From the NCBI GenBank assembly GCA_945902805.1, contig CAMDMZ010000003.1:62001-126000 (forward strand): DNA of 64,000 nucleotides, written 5' to 3'. Position 1 is the first letter of the stretch; each line of letters starts with the position of its first letter. Of this stretch, positions 10,725-19,911 are shown in pieces. Origin of the DNA: Propionivibrio dicarboxylicus (GTDB lineage: Bacteria > Pseudomonadota > Gammaproteobacteria > Burkholderiales > Rhodocyclaceae). The translations under genes were made by a program, and so were the position numbers. The notes below the pieces were generated by a model that was given only the letters and a program-made list of their open reading frames with translations, was not told the origin of the DNA and made no database searches.

Positions 10725-10748
10725 AAAGTCGGTGCTGGCGGAACGGCG
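10723..10748 (+). repeat. Dispersed 25-bp repeat, copy 2 (abuts alaS stop)
   Basis: Overlaps the last two bases of the alaS TAA; the only copy lying almost wholly between genes. Confidence 0.75.
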
Positions 10749-10808
10749 CAGAACGTTCGTAAAGAACGGTTTTGCGCCTTCGCCGCTTAACCGATGGCAA
10801 TTCCTTCC

Positions 10809-11171
10809 TCAGTTGCCGCCAATCACGCCGGCCTGATTGGATGCCGAATTGTTCTTGCCGATGGCAATCGCCGCCGTATTTTTCGACTTGGCATTGATAT
10901 TCGTGTTGCCTTTGATCGTCGTGCCACCACGAATGGCGCCGGTGGCGTTCTTGGCCGTGTTGCCGTCACCGATAGCAATCGCGGCGGAATTCTCCTGACT
11001 GGCTTTGAGGGTTGTATTGCCTTGAATATTTACTCCATTCGCGCCCCCCTTGGCGGCAGGGCCTGCGGTAGTCGCAGGAGCAGCGGTGAATTCCTTGGAA
11101 CGGCTGCTGGCTTGGACCGAACCTGCCGTGATGACGGACAACGCGACGATGGCGATGAGTGATTTCACCAT
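10809..11171 (-). CDS. Small secreted Gly/Asn-rich repeat protein
   Basis: 120 residues. A signal peptide (MVKSLIAIVALSVITAGSVQA) is followed by two imperfect tandem repeats of about 38 residues, each built as GNT-(T/N)-x-A-x(4)-N-(S/T)-AAIAIG-x(2)-N-x-A-x-N-x-(A/G) with a following GAIRGG or GVIGGN. The Gly-Asn spacing recalls beta-solenoid or curlin-like secreted proteins, but I cannot assign a family. An AAGGGAA site precedes the start at 11171. It is convergent with alaS. Confidence 0.65.
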   Translation of the reverse strand: MVKSLIAIVALSVITAGSVQASSRSKEFTAAPATTAGPAAKGGANGVNIQGNTTLKASQENSAAIAIGDGNTAKNATGAIRGGTTIKGNTNINAKSKNTAAIAIGKNNSASNQAGVIGGN

Positions 11172-11335
11172 GATGATTCCCTTTCGAGTAACGCTCGGTA
11201 AATCGGAGAAAAACCGCGACCACCACGATTAACGCGGCGCGGGGGCCAAAGATGACCACACTGCCGATAATGATTATTTGAGCGTCAAACTTCAGGACCA
11301 ATCACGAACGGCAAGCGCGAACTGGAAGTGCCTAC

Positions 11336-12589
11336 TCAGCTATTCTCTTTGCCGATATTGCTGGCCCACGCCAGCGCCTGCGTCAGGCAAGCATTGACGC
11401 TGGTGGAATCCATGCCGACCAGCAGTTCGACCAAATCGTGGCATGCCGCCGCATCGCCGAGTTCCAGCGCTTCGGTCAGTTTCAGCATCAAACCAAGCTC
11501 GCCAGCGTGTTGCTCCAGTGCGTCTTTCACTGGCGCGGCGATGCTGATCCCGCGCAGGATCTCGTCCAGCGGAACGCTCATCAGCGTCGGCATCAATGAC
11601 ATGATGCCGGTCATGAAGGCTTGATCTTCAAAATCACGTTTGCCCGGATGCAGTTTGCCGCCCAGCAGCTCCATCAGGCGACCGCGCGTGGCGGCGAGTT
11701 GCAGCAGCGGACTGACGCCACTGCCGCCCTGCGGATTGGTGTAAAGCAACAATTGCAGCCAGCGCTGCAACTGGCGTCGGCCCAGTACCGTGATCGCATG
11801 CCGCATCGAGGTGACCTTGGTGCGCACACCGCTGGCGACCGAATTGGTCAGCCGCATCAGGTTCATGGTCAGGCCCGGCTCCTGCTTGAGCACGCCTTCA
11901 AGATCGCCGGTTTCGGCATCTTCCATCACCATGCCGAGCAGACGCACCAGAGCGAGTTGCGAATGCCCCAACTTTTTACCGGCGACGATGGTCGGTTTGG
12001 CGAAGTAATAGCCTTGGAACAGGTGGTAACCGAGTGTGTGGCAATGGTCAGCCATCGCGCGCGAATCCACTTTCTCGGCCAGCAATTGCAGCGGCCAGCG
12101 CTGCAAGGCGCGCGTGGTATCGAGCAAGGCTTGCGGTGCCAGCGGCATGAGGTCGACCTTGACGATTTCGACCAACTCAAGCAACGGCTTCCACTTTTCT
12201 TCGTAATTGACGAAGTCATCCAGCGCCAGGGTAAAACCGCGCGCCTTAAGCTCGGCACAGCGCTCGACGATCTCTGGCGTGACCTCGACCGTCTCCAGCA
12301 CTTCGAGCACGATCTTGTCCGACGGCAAAATTTCCGGAATATCGGACAGCAGGATCGCTTCGTCGCAATTGATGAAGCCCTTGTACGGCCCCAAGGCCTG
12401 CTCGACGCCAAGATCGGCAAAGGCGTGGCTGATCACGTTGGCGGTGGCCGCCAGATCATCCTGCACGTTGGCGGAATTCTGCTTGCTGCCGCTGCGAAAC
12501 AACAGCTCGTAGGCAAACAATTCATGATTGCGGTTGAGGATCGGCTGGCGGCCGATGAAAATTTCTTCGCCGGAATAGGGCTGACCCAT
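11336..12589 (-). CDS. EAL-HDOD signalling protein
   Basis: 417 residues. N-terminal EAL-like domain (IFIGRQPILNRNHELFAYEL, then ALDDFVNYEEKW and VKVDL) in which the EAL signature is replaced by YELLF, so cyclic-di-GMP hydrolysis is doubtful. The C-terminal half is an HDOD domain (EPGLTMNLMRLTNSVASG, MRHAITVLGRRQLQRW). Proteins of this CdgJ/YuxH layout regulate motility and biofilm behaviour, usually without catalysis. Its ATG overlaps the stop of the phosphomannomutase gene by one base, so the two are coupled. Confidence 0.88.
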   Translation of the reverse strand: MGQPYSGEEIFIGRQPILNRNHELFAYELLFRSGSKQNSANVQDDLAATANVISHAFADLGVEQALGPYKGFINCDEAILLSDIPEILPSDKIVLEVLETVEVTPEIVERCAELKARGFTLALDDFVNYEEKWKPLLELVEIVKVDLMPLAPQALLDTTRALQRWPLQLLAEKVDSRAMADHCHTLGYHLFQGYYFAKPTIVAGKKLGHSQLALVRLLGMVMEDAETGDLEGVLKQEPGLTMNLMRLTNSVASGVRTKVTSMRHAITVLGRRQLQRWLQLLLYTNPQGGSGVSPLLQLAATRGRLMELLGGKLHPGKRDFEDQAFMTGIMSLMPTLMSVPLDEILRGISIAAPVKDALEQHAGELGLMLKLTEALELGDAAACHDLVELLVGMDSTSVNACLTQALAWASNIGKENS

Positions 12590-13971
12590 CAAAAATCGAC
12601 CTTCAAACCGGGCCAGACGCTTTGCAAGGCGCGGCGAAACTCGGTCTGGATGCGCTTCAGCGCGCGGGCGTTGTCAGCCTCGAAGCGCAGCACGATTACC
12701 GGCGTGGTGTTGGAGGCACGCGCCAAGCCGAAACCATCGGCATATTCGGCACGCACGCCATCGATGGTATTGAGCTCTCGGGCGCCGGGCAACAATTTGC
12801 GTCCCTGCTGCTGCAGCTTTTCAACCAAGGTGTGCGGCTCGCCTTCCTGCATCTTGATGTTCAGCTCAGGCGTTGAAATGGCGTTGGGCAGATGCTTCAG
12901 CGGCCAGCTCACGTCTTTCCAGCGCGAGACGATTTCCAGCAGGCGGGCGCCGGCATACAGGCCGTCGTCGAAACCGAACCAGCGTTCCTTGAAGAACATG
13001 TGGCCGCTCATCTCGCCCGCCAGCGGCGCACCAGTTTCCTTGAGTTTGGTCTTGATCAGGGCATGGCCGGTGTTCCACATCAGCGGCTGGCCGCCCTGGA
13101 AGCGGACAGATTCGGCGACCCAACGCGAGCACTTCACGTCATAGATGATCTGCGCGCCGGGGTTGCGGCTCAGCACATCGGCGGCGAACAGCATCAACTG
13201 GCGATCCGGGTAGATGATTTCGCCGTCTTTGGTTACCACGCCGAGACGATCACCATCGCCGTCGAAAGCCAAGCCGATTTCAGCATCGGTCTCTTTCAGC
13301 GCGCGCTGCAGATCGACCAGATTTTCCGGCTTTGACGGATCAGGATGGTGATTGGGGAAATGGCCATCGACCTCGCAAAACAGTTCGATCACCTCACAGC
13401 CCATGCGGCGGAACAGTTCTGGAGCAATACCGCCCGCAACACCGTTGCCGCAATCGACCACGATTTTCAGCGGCCGCGCCAGCTTGACGTCGCTGACGAT
13501 ACGCTCAAGATAAGCTGGCACGACATCGGCCCGGCGCAGCTTGCCTTTGCCCTTGGAAAAGTCGGCGCTGGTGATACGGCGGCGCAGCGCCTGAATCATG
13601 TCGCCGTAGAGCGTTTGCCCGCCCAACACCATTTTTAGGCCGTTGTATTCGGGCGGATTGTGGCTGCCGGTAACCGACACACAACTCTCGGTACCCAATT
13701 CATAAGCGGCGAAATAGGACAGCGGCGTGGGCACACAACCGATATCGATGACATCAACGCCGGTCGCCGTTATGCCCTTGGCCAAGGCGCCCGCCAGCTC
13801 CGCACCCGACAAGCGGCCGTCGCGCCCGACAGCGATGGTCTTGATGCCCTGGGCGACCGCTTCGCTGCCCAGTGCCTGGCCAATCAGGCGCACGGTATCG
13901 GCAGTCAATGTAGTGCGGACGATACCGCGGATGTCATAGGCTTTGAAAATCTCGGGAGCGAGTTGCGTCAT
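12589..13971 (-). CDS. algC: Phosphomannomutase/phosphoglucomutase (AlgC/ManB type)
   Basis: 460 residues from MTQLAPEIFKAYDIRG; upstream in-frame starts are less likely. It contains VGRDGRLSG, the phosphoserine loop VTGSHNPPEYNGLK, the metal loop GDGDRLG and the sugar-binding GEMSGHMFFKE. It interconverts hexose-1- and hexose-6-phosphates for LPS or exopolysaccharide precursors, in keeping with waaF in the same transcript direction. A dispersed repeat copy (13557-13582) encodes ITSADF in a surface stretch before the catalytic domain boundary. Confidence 0.93.
   Translation of the reverse strand: MTQLAPEIFKAYDIRGIVRTTLTADTVRLIGQALGSEAVAQGIKTIAVGRDGRLSGAELAGALAKGITATGVDVIDIGCVPTPLSYFAAYELGTESCVSVTGSHNPPEYNGLKMVLGGQTLYGDMIQALRRRITSADFSKGKGKLRRADVVPAYLERIVSDVKLARPLKIVVDCGNGVAGGIAPELFRRMGCEVIELFCEVDGHFPNHHPDPSKPENLVDLQRALKETDAEIGLAFDGDGDRLGVVTKDGEIIYPDRQLMLFAADVLSRNPGAQIIYDVKCSRWVAESVRFQGGQPLMWNTGHALIKTKLKETGAPLAGEMSGHMFFKERWFGFDDGLYAGARLLEIVSRWKDVSWPLKHLPNAISTPELNIKMQEGEPHTLVEKLQQQGRKLLPGARELNTIDGVRAEYADGFGLARASNTTPVIVLRFEADNARALKRIQTEFRRALQSVWPGLKVDF
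13557..13582 (+). repeat. Dispersed 25-bp repeat, copy 3 (in algC)
   Basis: The most diverged copy (GGTGATACGG in place of GGCGRGACGG); antisense to the gene. Confidence 0.6.
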
Positions 13972-14012
13972 GATATTGGCCTGAAGTAGTCGCCTGAAGA
14001 AGGGCGTCTGAA

Positions 14013-14984
14013 TTATCGCAGAAGGGTCTCGAAAAAATGTAGGAGTCGCTGCGGCAGCCACTCCAGATGCCCGGGCATGCCAGCGCTGACAAAGCCAACG
14101 TGTCCGCCCTGGGCCACGATTTCCAGCTCGACCGCAGTCGCGATGGCGGTGCGCGGCGGCAGGGCGTCAAGGGGCAAAAAGGGATCGTTCGCCGCGTGCA
14201 GGAGCAGGGTTGGTAAACGAATTTCGCCGAGGAACTGCTTGGCGCTGCTGCGCGCGTAGTAATCGTCAGCCCCGGCAAAGCCGTGCAGCGGTGCGGTCAC
14301 CGCATCGTCGAATTCACCCAGGCTGCGTGCTACCCGTGCCCTGGCGGGATCAAACAGACCCGGAAAACGCTGATGCTTGGCCAGCGCTGTCGGGATCAGG
14401 CTACGCAAGAAATGCCGCGCGTAGATGCGGTTGAAACCCCGCGTCAGGGACACATTTGCTGCGGCCAAATCGATTGGCGCACAGATGGCCGCCGCAGCGC
14501 GCACCACTGACGCCGCCGCGGTACCCTGCTCGCCTAGCCATTTGAGCAGAGCGTTCCCTCCCAGCGAAACGCCGGCGACAAAGATCGGCGCCGAAACATG
14601 GGCTGCGAGACGCCGCAAGACCCAGTCGATCTCGGCCGAATCACCGGAGTGATAGGCGCGCGCCAGACGATTCGGCTCGCCCGAACAGCCCCGAAAATGC
14701 ACCACCACGCCGCACCAGCCGTGTGCCTCGACCGCACGCATCAAGCTGCGCGCATAGTGGCTGCGCGAACTGCCTTCGAGGCCATGAAACAAGACCACGC
14801 AGGCCGGCGCTACCGGACTGCCAACCCAATCGAGATCAATGAAATCACCGTCGGAGGTGTCCCAGCGCTCGCGCCGATAGGCAGGCATGGTGCCCTTGAT
14901 GGCCAGCGGCCAGATCGTCTGCGCATGCGCGCCCGGCAGCCAGTGCGGCGCGCGATAAGGCGGTGCGATCAACGCCACGTTCAA
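14013..14984 (-). CDS. yheT: YheT-family alpha/beta hydrolase
   Basis: 323 residues. HGLEGSSRSHYARSL, VVHFRGCSGE, nucleophile elbow GVSLGGNAL, then AANDPFLPL (Asp) and QGGHVGFV (His) give the full catalytic triad of the COG0429 hydrolases. Substrate unknown; related proteins act on lipids or esters. The start overlaps the stop of the preceding SnoaL-like gene by 4 nt. Confidence 0.9.
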   Translation of the reverse strand: MNVALIAPPYRAPHWLPGAHAQTIWPLAIKGTMPAYRRERWDTSDGDFIDLDWVGSPVAPACVVLFHGLEGSSRSHYARSLMRAVEAHGWCGVVVHFRGCSGEPNRLARAYHSGDSAEIDWVLRRLAAHVSAPIFVAGVSLGGNALLKWLGEQGTAAASVVRAAAAICAPIDLAAANVSLTRGFNRIYARHFLRSLIPTALAKHQRFPGLFDPARARVARSLGEFDDAVTAPLHGFAGADDYYARSSAKQFLGEIRLPTLLLHAANDPFLPLDALPPRTAIATAVELEIVAQGGHVGFVSAGMPGHLEWLPQRLLHFFETLLR

Positions 14985-15406
14985 TGGAAAATCTTGGGCG
15001 TCTCAAGCAATGAATCAGGCGGCACCACCGAGCCATGATGCGCCACCATGCGCCAGCCCAGGGCACCACGCACATACAGATTGGTCGCCGCCACCGGCGC
15101 GGTACCGCCTTCGCGATCGCGGATGCTGATGTGCTCGATCACGCTATGCAGGACAGCGAACGGCGTCACCACCACGCTTTGTTGCGCGATACGTACCTGC
15201 AAACGCGGGCCACCTTCGAAAATGCGTCGCCAGGCATCGCGCACCACGCGGTAGCCGACCAGCCGCGGACCGCCAGGATGCAGGCAGACAATGTCGTCAT
15301 CCTCGGACCAGACCAGCATCATGGCGTCCAGATCGGCCCGCTCCAACGCTTCGTAAAACGCGTTCTCGACATCCTGCGGTGTGGTGAAGATCTGCTTGCC
15401 GCTCAT
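14981..15406 (-). CDS. SnoaL-like (NTF2-fold) protein
   Basis: 141 residues with the cone-shaped NTF2 fold pattern: FYEALERADLDAMMLVWSED, VCLHPGGPRLVGYRVVRDAW, and a final NLYVRGALGWRMVAHHGS strand pair. Such proteins serve as small enzymes or ligand binders; the DDD-VCLHPGG motif is typical of the SnoaL_3-type bacterial subgroup. It overlaps waaF by 4 nt upstream and yheT by 4 nt downstream. Confidence 0.82.
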   Translation of the reverse strand: MSGKQIFTTPQDVENAFYEALERADLDAMMLVWSEDDDIVCLHPGGPRLVGYRVVRDAWRRIFEGGPRLQVRIAQQSVVVTPFAVLHSVIEHISIRDREGGTAPVAATNLYVRGALGWRMVAHHGSVVPPDSLLETPKIFH

Positions 15407-16395
15407 GACACCGTTTCGATCGCCGCCAGGACCTGCTCGGGCTGCAGTTCATTTAAACAGGCGAAGTGGCCGAGCGGACATTCGCGCTTGAAGCAGGGGC
15501 TGCAATCCAGTCGCCGGCTGAGAATCTTGGCATGAGGAGAAAGTGGCGGCGTATAGCCCGGATCGGTCGAGCCGTACAGCGCCACCAGTGGCCGATCGAG
15601 CGCCGCCGCGACATGCATCAGGCCAGAGTCGTTGCTGACGACAAGGATCGCACTGGCAATCAGATCGATCACCTGTTCCAGCGTGGTGCGGCCACACAGA
15701 TTGATTGCCGCACCGCCGGCCAGCTTGGTGATCACACCACCGATCGCTGCGTCCTTGGCCGAACCAAGAATCCACACCGGAAAGTCGGTGCTGGCGAGAC
15801 GGCGGGCGAGCGTGGCAAAGTGCGTGGCCGGCCAGCGCTTGGCCGGGCCGTACTCGGCACCGGGGCAAAAAATGATGGGGACGCCGTGCAGCGGCAACCC
15901 CAGTGCTGCACGGGCGGCTTGTTGTTGTTCGAGCGTCGAGTTCAGTTGCGGACGCGGCAACTCGGCCGGCAAAGGGCCCGCCAGGGCCGCATAGCGTTGC
16001 ACCAGGCGCGGATATTCCTGCTTGTCCAGGCGGTGCCGTTCATTCAGCAGCCACCAGCGGGCTTCTCCCTGGTAGCCGATACGATGCGGGATCTCGGCAA
16101 AAAAAGGAACGAGCGCCGATTTCCATGAATTCGGCATCACGTAGCAGCGCTGGTAGCCACTTTGCGCCAAGTCGCGACCCAATGAATGCCGGGACATCAC
16201 ACGCAACTGGCCGTGAGCGAACGGATTGGTGATGACGCCGTCAACCTCGGCCATGCGATCGAGCAGCGGTGCCGACCAACCGGGCGCCAGCACGTCGATA
16301 TGCAGACCCGGCTCACGCTGCTTAAGCAGCGTGAGCATGGGTTGCATCATGATCGTGTCGCCGATCCAGGACGGAGCGACGACGAGAACCTTCAC
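15403..16395 (-). CDS. waaF: ADP-heptose:LPS heptosyltransferase II
   Basis: 330 residues, GT-B family 9. N-terminal VVAPSWIGDTIMMQPML, acceptor-side segment with GYQGEARWWLLN, donor-side PIIFCPGAEYGPAKRWP and SNDSGLMHVAAALDRPLVALYGSTDP, then CSPCFKRECPLGH near the C-terminus. It adds the second heptose to the LPS inner core at the cytoplasmic face. The dispersed repeat at 15781-15804 supplies ARRLASTDF within the donor-binding half. Confidence 0.93.
   Translation of the reverse strand: MKVLVVAPSWIGDTIMMQPMLTLLKQREPGLHIDVLAPGWSAPLLDRMAEVDGVITNPFAHGQLRVMSRHSLGRDLAQSGYQRCYVMPNSWKSALVPFFAEIPHRIGYQGEARWWLLNERHRLDKQEYPRLVQRYAALAGPLPAELPRPQLNSTLEQQQAARAALGLPLHGVPIIFCPGAEYGPAKRWPATHFATLARRLASTDFPVWILGSAKDAAIGGVITKLAGGAAINLCGRTTLEQVIDLIASAILVVSNDSGLMHVAAALDRPLVALYGSTDPGYTPPLSPHAKILSRRLDCSPCFKRECPLGHFACLNELQPEQVLAAIETVS
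15781..15804 (+). repeat. Dispersed 25-bp repeat, copy 4 (in waaF)
   Basis: Antisense to waaF; the read-through peptide differs from that in ispH and amiC because strand and frame differ. Confidence 0.75.
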
Positions 16396-16420
16396 CAGGC
16401 CACCAAGCTCAATCTAAGGC

Positions 16421-16627
16421 TCAATGATGGCCCTTTGGCTTCTCGCCGGTAAAGCGATAGACCGTGCCGCAATACGGGCAAGCCGCTGCGTCATTGTCAC
16501 TCTTCAGCAAATCGAGGAAGACCCGTGGATGCCGCGCCCACAGTGGGGCACCGGGACGCGGGCAATGCAGAGGCAGATCGTGCGCGGTCACCGCGACATC
16601 CTTGGTAGTTTCGTCGAGTACGCTCAT
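16421..16627 (-). CDS. Small CHCC zinc-finger protein
   Basis: 68 residues. LPLHCPRPGAPLWARHPRVF followed by LDLL and ACPYCGTVYRFTGE match the zf-CHCC family (Cys, His, Cys, Cys ligands), related to the mitochondrial complex I subunit NDUFS6 and common beside ilvE and waaF in betaproteobacteria. It lies 8 nt after ilvE. Its biochemical role is unsettled. Confidence 0.9.
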   Translation of the reverse strand: MSVLDETTKDVAVTAHDLPLHCPRPGAPLWARHPRVFLDLLKSDNDAAACPYCGTVYRFTGEKPKGHH

Positions 16628-16635
16628 GATCGTCC

Positions 16636-17556
16636 TTAAACTGCTGTCAGCCAGTCGGCGTGGGCGGGAACCTTGCCATTCACCACGTCGAAGAACAGGC
16701 TCTGGATTTTCTGAGTGATCGGGCCACGATGACCGGCGCCGATCTGGCGGTTGTCAAGTTCGCGAATCGGCGTCACTTCCGCTGCCGTGCCGGTGAAGAA
16801 TGCTTCATCGGCGATATAGATGTCGTCCCGCGTCATGCGCCGCGAGCGCACTTCAAAGCCGAGTTCCTTGGCCAGCACATGCACCGACGCACGCGTGATG
16901 CCGGACAGCGCGGCGGCGATTTCCGGTTCGTAGATCACGCCATCCTTGACGATGAACAGATTCTCGCCCGCACCCTCGGCGACAAAACCTTCGGTGTCGA
17001 GCAATAGCGCCTCATCGTAGCCATCGTTGATCGCTTCCATATTGGCCAGGATCGAGTTGGCGTAGGTCGCGCCCACTTTGGCGCGCGGCATGATGGAATT
17101 CACGTGCGCACGGGAATAACTCGAAGTTTTGACGCGGATACCCTTCTCCATGCCCTCTTCGCCGAGATACGCGCCCCACGGCCAGGCCGCGATTGCGACA
17201 TGCACAGCAGCTCCTCGCGGTGATACGCCCATCTTTTCCGAACCGTAGAAGGCAATCGGACGCAGGTAGCAGGAATCGAGATTGTTGGCGCGCACCACTT
17301 CGCATTGCGCATCCATCACCTGTTCCTTGCTGTACGGAATCTTCATCATGTAGATGTGCGCCGAATTGAACAGGCGATCCGTATGCTCTTTGAGGCGGAA
17401 AATTGCGGTACCAGAAACCGTCTTGTAGGCCCGGACACCCTCAAACACCGACAATCCGTAGTGCAACGAGTGGGTCAGGACGTGGGTGGTGGCATCGCGC
17501 CACGGCACCAATTTGCCGTCATACCAGATAAAACCATCACGATCGGCCATGGACAT
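16636..17556 (-). CDS. ilvE: Branched-chain amino acid aminotransferase
   Basis: 306 residues, fold-type IV PLP enzyme. FIWYDGKLVPWRDATTHVLT at the N-terminus, MPRAKVGATYANSILANMEA with the PLP lysine, EGAGENLFIVKDG, and FFTGTAAEVTPIRELDNRQI. It performs the last transamination in Ile, Leu and Val synthesis. Start at 17556 after a TGGAGAA site. It heads the minus-strand run that includes the zinc finger, waaF, SnoaL, yheT and probably algC and EAL-HDOD. Confidence 0.96.
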   Translation of the reverse strand: MSMADRDGFIWYDGKLVPWRDATTHVLTHSLHYGLSVFEGVRAYKTVSGTAIFRLKEHTDRLFNSAHIYMMKIPYSKEQVMDAQCEVVRANNLDSCYLRPIAFYGSEKMGVSPRGAAVHVAIAAWPWGAYLGEEGMEKGIRVKTSSYSRAHVNSIMPRAKVGATYANSILANMEAINDGYDEALLLDTEGFVAEGAGENLFIVKDGVIYEPEIAAALSGITRASVHVLAKELGFEVRSRRMTRDDIYIADEAFFTGTAAEVTPIRELDNRQIGAGHRGPITQKIQSLFFDVVNGKVPAHADWLTAV

Positions 17557-17625
17557 CGGAGTTCTCCAGCAAAATGGATGAAAGTTGGGATTCTAGCCGA
17601 TTGCCGCAACGGCTAGAATAGCTGC

Positions 17626-18087
17626 ATGAGCCCGAAAGATCGCATCTGGAAACCCAATACCACCGTTGCCGCGCTGATCGAGCGCGAAGGAAAGTTCCTT
17701 CTAGTCGAAGAGGAAACCGAAGCCGGCATTCGCCTCAACCAGCCCGCCGGCCATCTCGACGAAGGCGAATCGCTGGTCACCGCGTGCGCCCGCGAAGCGC
17801 TCGAAGAGACCGCCTGGCATTTTCATCCGCACCTGCTGGTGGGCGTTTATCAATGGCGTCGCCCGCAGCGCGACATCACCTATTTACGTTTCGCCTTCGC
17901 CGGCGAGCTGGGCAGCCACGAAGCGGATCGTCCGCTCGACGACGGCATTCTGCGCACCGTCTGGATGACACCGGGCGAACTTGCCGCTTGCCCCGAGCGC
18001 CATCGCAGCCCGCTGGTGTTGCAATGCGTCGAGGATTGGCTCAGTGGCCGACGCTTTCCGCTGGATCTAATTCGCCACTATGACTAA
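17626..18087 (+). CDS. nudJ: NUDIX hydrolase (NudJ-like phosphatase)
   Basis: 153 residues. The Nudix box is [20 protein letters not shown] followed by TAW. N-terminal [20 protein letters not shown] and C-terminal [13 protein letters not shown] are typical of NudJ, which hydrolyses HMP-PP and nucleoside di/triphosphates. As in many gamma- and betaproteobacteria it precedes and overlaps mnmA (8 nt). Confidence 0.92.
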   Translation: MSPKDRIWKPNTTVAALIEREGKFLLVEEETEAGIRLNQPAGHLDEGESLVTACAREALEETAWHFHPHLLVGVYQWRRPQRDITYLRFAFAGELGSHEADRPLDDGILRTVWMTPGELAACPERHRSPLVLQCVEDWLSGRRFPLDLIRHYD

Positions 18088-19189
18088 GCAAAAAATCATT
18101 GTCGGCCTCTCCGGCGGTGTCGATTCGGCAGTGGCTGCCTTGCTGATCAAGCGCGCCGGCCATGAGGTCAGCGGTCTGTTCATGAAGAACTGGGAAGACG
18201 ACGACACGGAAGATTTCTGTTCGTCGCGGGAGGATCTGATTGCAGCGGCAGCAGCGGCGGATGCGATCGGGATCGAACTGGACGTCGTGAACTTCTCGGC
18301 CGAGTACCGCGATCGTGTTTTTGCCGAATTCCTGCGCGAATACCAGGCCGGACGCACGCCGAACCCGGACGTATTGTGCAACTCGGAAGTTAAATTCAAG
18401 GCCTTCCTTGACCACGCTGTCACTCTGGGCGCGGACAAGATCGCCACTGGCCATTACGCCCAGGTGCGTGAATTCCACGGCAGCGCCGGGGCCGAGTGGC
18501 AGCTATTGCGCGGCGAGGATGGCAACAAGGACCAAAGTTATTTTCTTTACCGCTTGAATCAGGCGCAGTTGTCGCGAACTCTCTTTCCGGTGGGCCATCT
18601 CTACAAGCGCGAGGTGCGGAAAATCGCCGCTGAAGCCGGTTTGCCCAACCACGCCCGCAAGGATTCGACCGGAATTTGCTTCATTGGCGAACGACCGTTC
18701 AGGGAATTTCTGGCCCGTTACCTGCCACGCCAGCCGGGTGAAATTCGCATTCTCGACAGTGACCGCGTCATTGGCCAGCACGAGGGTCTGATGTACTACA
18801 CGCTCGGCCAGCGAGAGGGCCTTGGCATTGGTGGCGTGCGCGGTGCACCAGAAGAACCCTGGTTCGTTGCGGCAAAGGATATGGTGCGTAACATCCTTTG
18901 GGTCGTGCAGGGTCACGACCATCCATCCCTGTTTGGGAACACACTCCAAGCCGCTGATCTATCGTGGATTTCCGGGCAAGCTCCGCATACGCATTGGGTT
19001 TACGCGGCGAAGACACGCTACCGGCAACCGGATGCCGCGTGTCAGGTCGAGCGTATCGACGCAGCGGCCTGCACAATCGAATTCGCTGCACCGCAATGGT
19101 CAGTAACGCCCGGGCAGTCCGCAGTGCTCTATGAGTCTCGCGTGTGCCTGGGCGGAGGCATCATCACCACAAGCGGGATGTCGGCTTGA
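18080..19189 (+). CDS. mnmA: tRNA-specific 2-thiouridylase
   Basis: 369 residues. PP-loop [18 protein letters not shown], first catalytic Cys in [12 protein letters not shown], second in [12 protein letters not shown], and the [14 protein letters not shown]-domain segment. It inserts sulphur at U34 of Lys, Glu and Gln tRNAs. It overlaps nudJ. Confidence 0.97.
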   Translation: MTKQKIIVGLSGGVDSAVAALLIKRAGHEVSGLFMKNWEDDDTEDFCSSREDLIAAAAAADAIGIELDVVNFSAEYRDRVFAEFLREYQAGRTPNPDVLCNSEVKFKAFLDHAVTLGADKIATGHYAQVREFHGSAGAEWQLLRGEDGNKDQSYFLYRLNQAQLSRTLFPVGHLYKREVRKIAAEAGLPNHARKDSTGICFIGERPFREFLARYLPRQPGEIRILDSDRVIGQHEGLMYYTLGQREGLGIGGVRGAPEEPWFVAAKDMVRNILWVVQGHDHPSLFGNTLQAADLSWISGQAPHTHWVYAAKTRYRQPDAACQVERIDAAACTIEFAAPQWSVTPGQSAVLYESRVCLGGGIITTSGMSA

Positions 19190-19209
19190 GCCCGAATTGC
19201 ATAAAGTCC

Positions 19210-19240
19210 TTGCAAACACAGGTGAAATGCGGTTTAGAAT
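19210..19240 (+). promoter_or_regulatory. Putative promoter of the HU gene
   Basis: TTGCAA (19210-19215), then 17 nt, then TTTAGA (19233-19238), or TAGAAT (19235-19240) with a 19-nt spacer. A GGAGG ribosome site follows near 19273. Confidence 0.45.
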
Positions 19241-19286
19241 CCACCTCGGTCGGGCGGGGTGCCCGTGATAATGGAGGATTCACTGA

Positions 19287-19580
19287 ATGAATAAAGCAGA
19301 ACTGATCGAAATCGTCGCCACTGCTGCTGATATCAGCAAAGCTAAAGCGGGTTTGGCTCTTGACGGTCTGATGGCCGCCGTAGTGAAGACTGTCGCCGCA
19401 GGCGATACCGTGACCCTCATCGGTTTCGGCACCTTCAAGTCGTCCAAGCGTGCGGCCCGCACAGGAAAGAACCCGAAGACCGGCGCCGCCCTGAAGATTG
19501 CGGCCACCACGGTGCCGAAGTTCTCCGCCGGTTCGGGCTTCAAGACTGCCGTCGCCGGCAAGAAGGCCAAGAAAAAGTAA
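19287..19580 (+). CDS. hup: HU-family nucleoid protein
   Basis: 97 residues. MNKAELIEIVATAADISKAK opens the helical dimer domain; VTLIGFGTFKSSKRAARTGK and NPKTGAALKI form the DNA-binding beta arm. A short KKAKKK tail extends past the normal HU end of about 90 residues. It bends and wraps DNA. Good GGAGG site, own promoter and terminator. Confidence 0.95.
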   Translation: MNKAELIEIVATAADISKAKAGLALDGLMAAVVKTVAAGDTVTLIGFGTFKSSKRAARTGKNPKTGAALKIAATTVPKFSAGSGFKTAVAGKKAKKK

Positions 19581-19611
19581 GCGTTACGCTAAGGCGTTTC
19601 GGCTTTTCTAC

Positions 19612-19644
19612 AAAGGGCTCGCTTGGCGAGCCCTTTGTTTTTTG
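19612..19644 (+). terminator. Terminator of the HU gene
   Basis: aaagggctcgc-ttg-gcgagcccttt followed by gttttttg. Confidence 0.9.
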
Positions 19645-19655
19645 CATCTTCCCTG

Positions 19656-19799
19656 AGAACGTGTTTTGAAAGTGTAGCGAGCAGGCCGAAGAGCAAGGCG
19701 CACGGAGCACAGGAACCGGAATGTACTTGAGTACATGAGGATTCCGAGCACCGCGCAACGCCGCAATTCGGCCGCGCAGTAACTTTCAAAACACGTTCT
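19656..19799. repeat. 144-bp palindromic MITE-like repeat
   Basis: Perfect 18-bp terminal inverted repeats agaacgtgttttgaaagt (19656-19673) and its complement (19782-19799). Inside are further palindromic parts (gcgcacggagc...accgcgc; tgtacttgagtaca). No coding capacity. It resembles interspersed palindromic repeats that I recall from betaproteobacterial genomes; that recollection needs a search. Confidence 0.75.
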
Positions 19800-19911
19800 G
19801 AGCCAAAACATCGGTTGCGATGACACGCTGCGCGATGCCGGTTTGCGCTAAGCTCTCAATTGGCTATTGAACCAAACGAACTGACAGAACTCACGCAGCA
19901 AGGATACCCAC

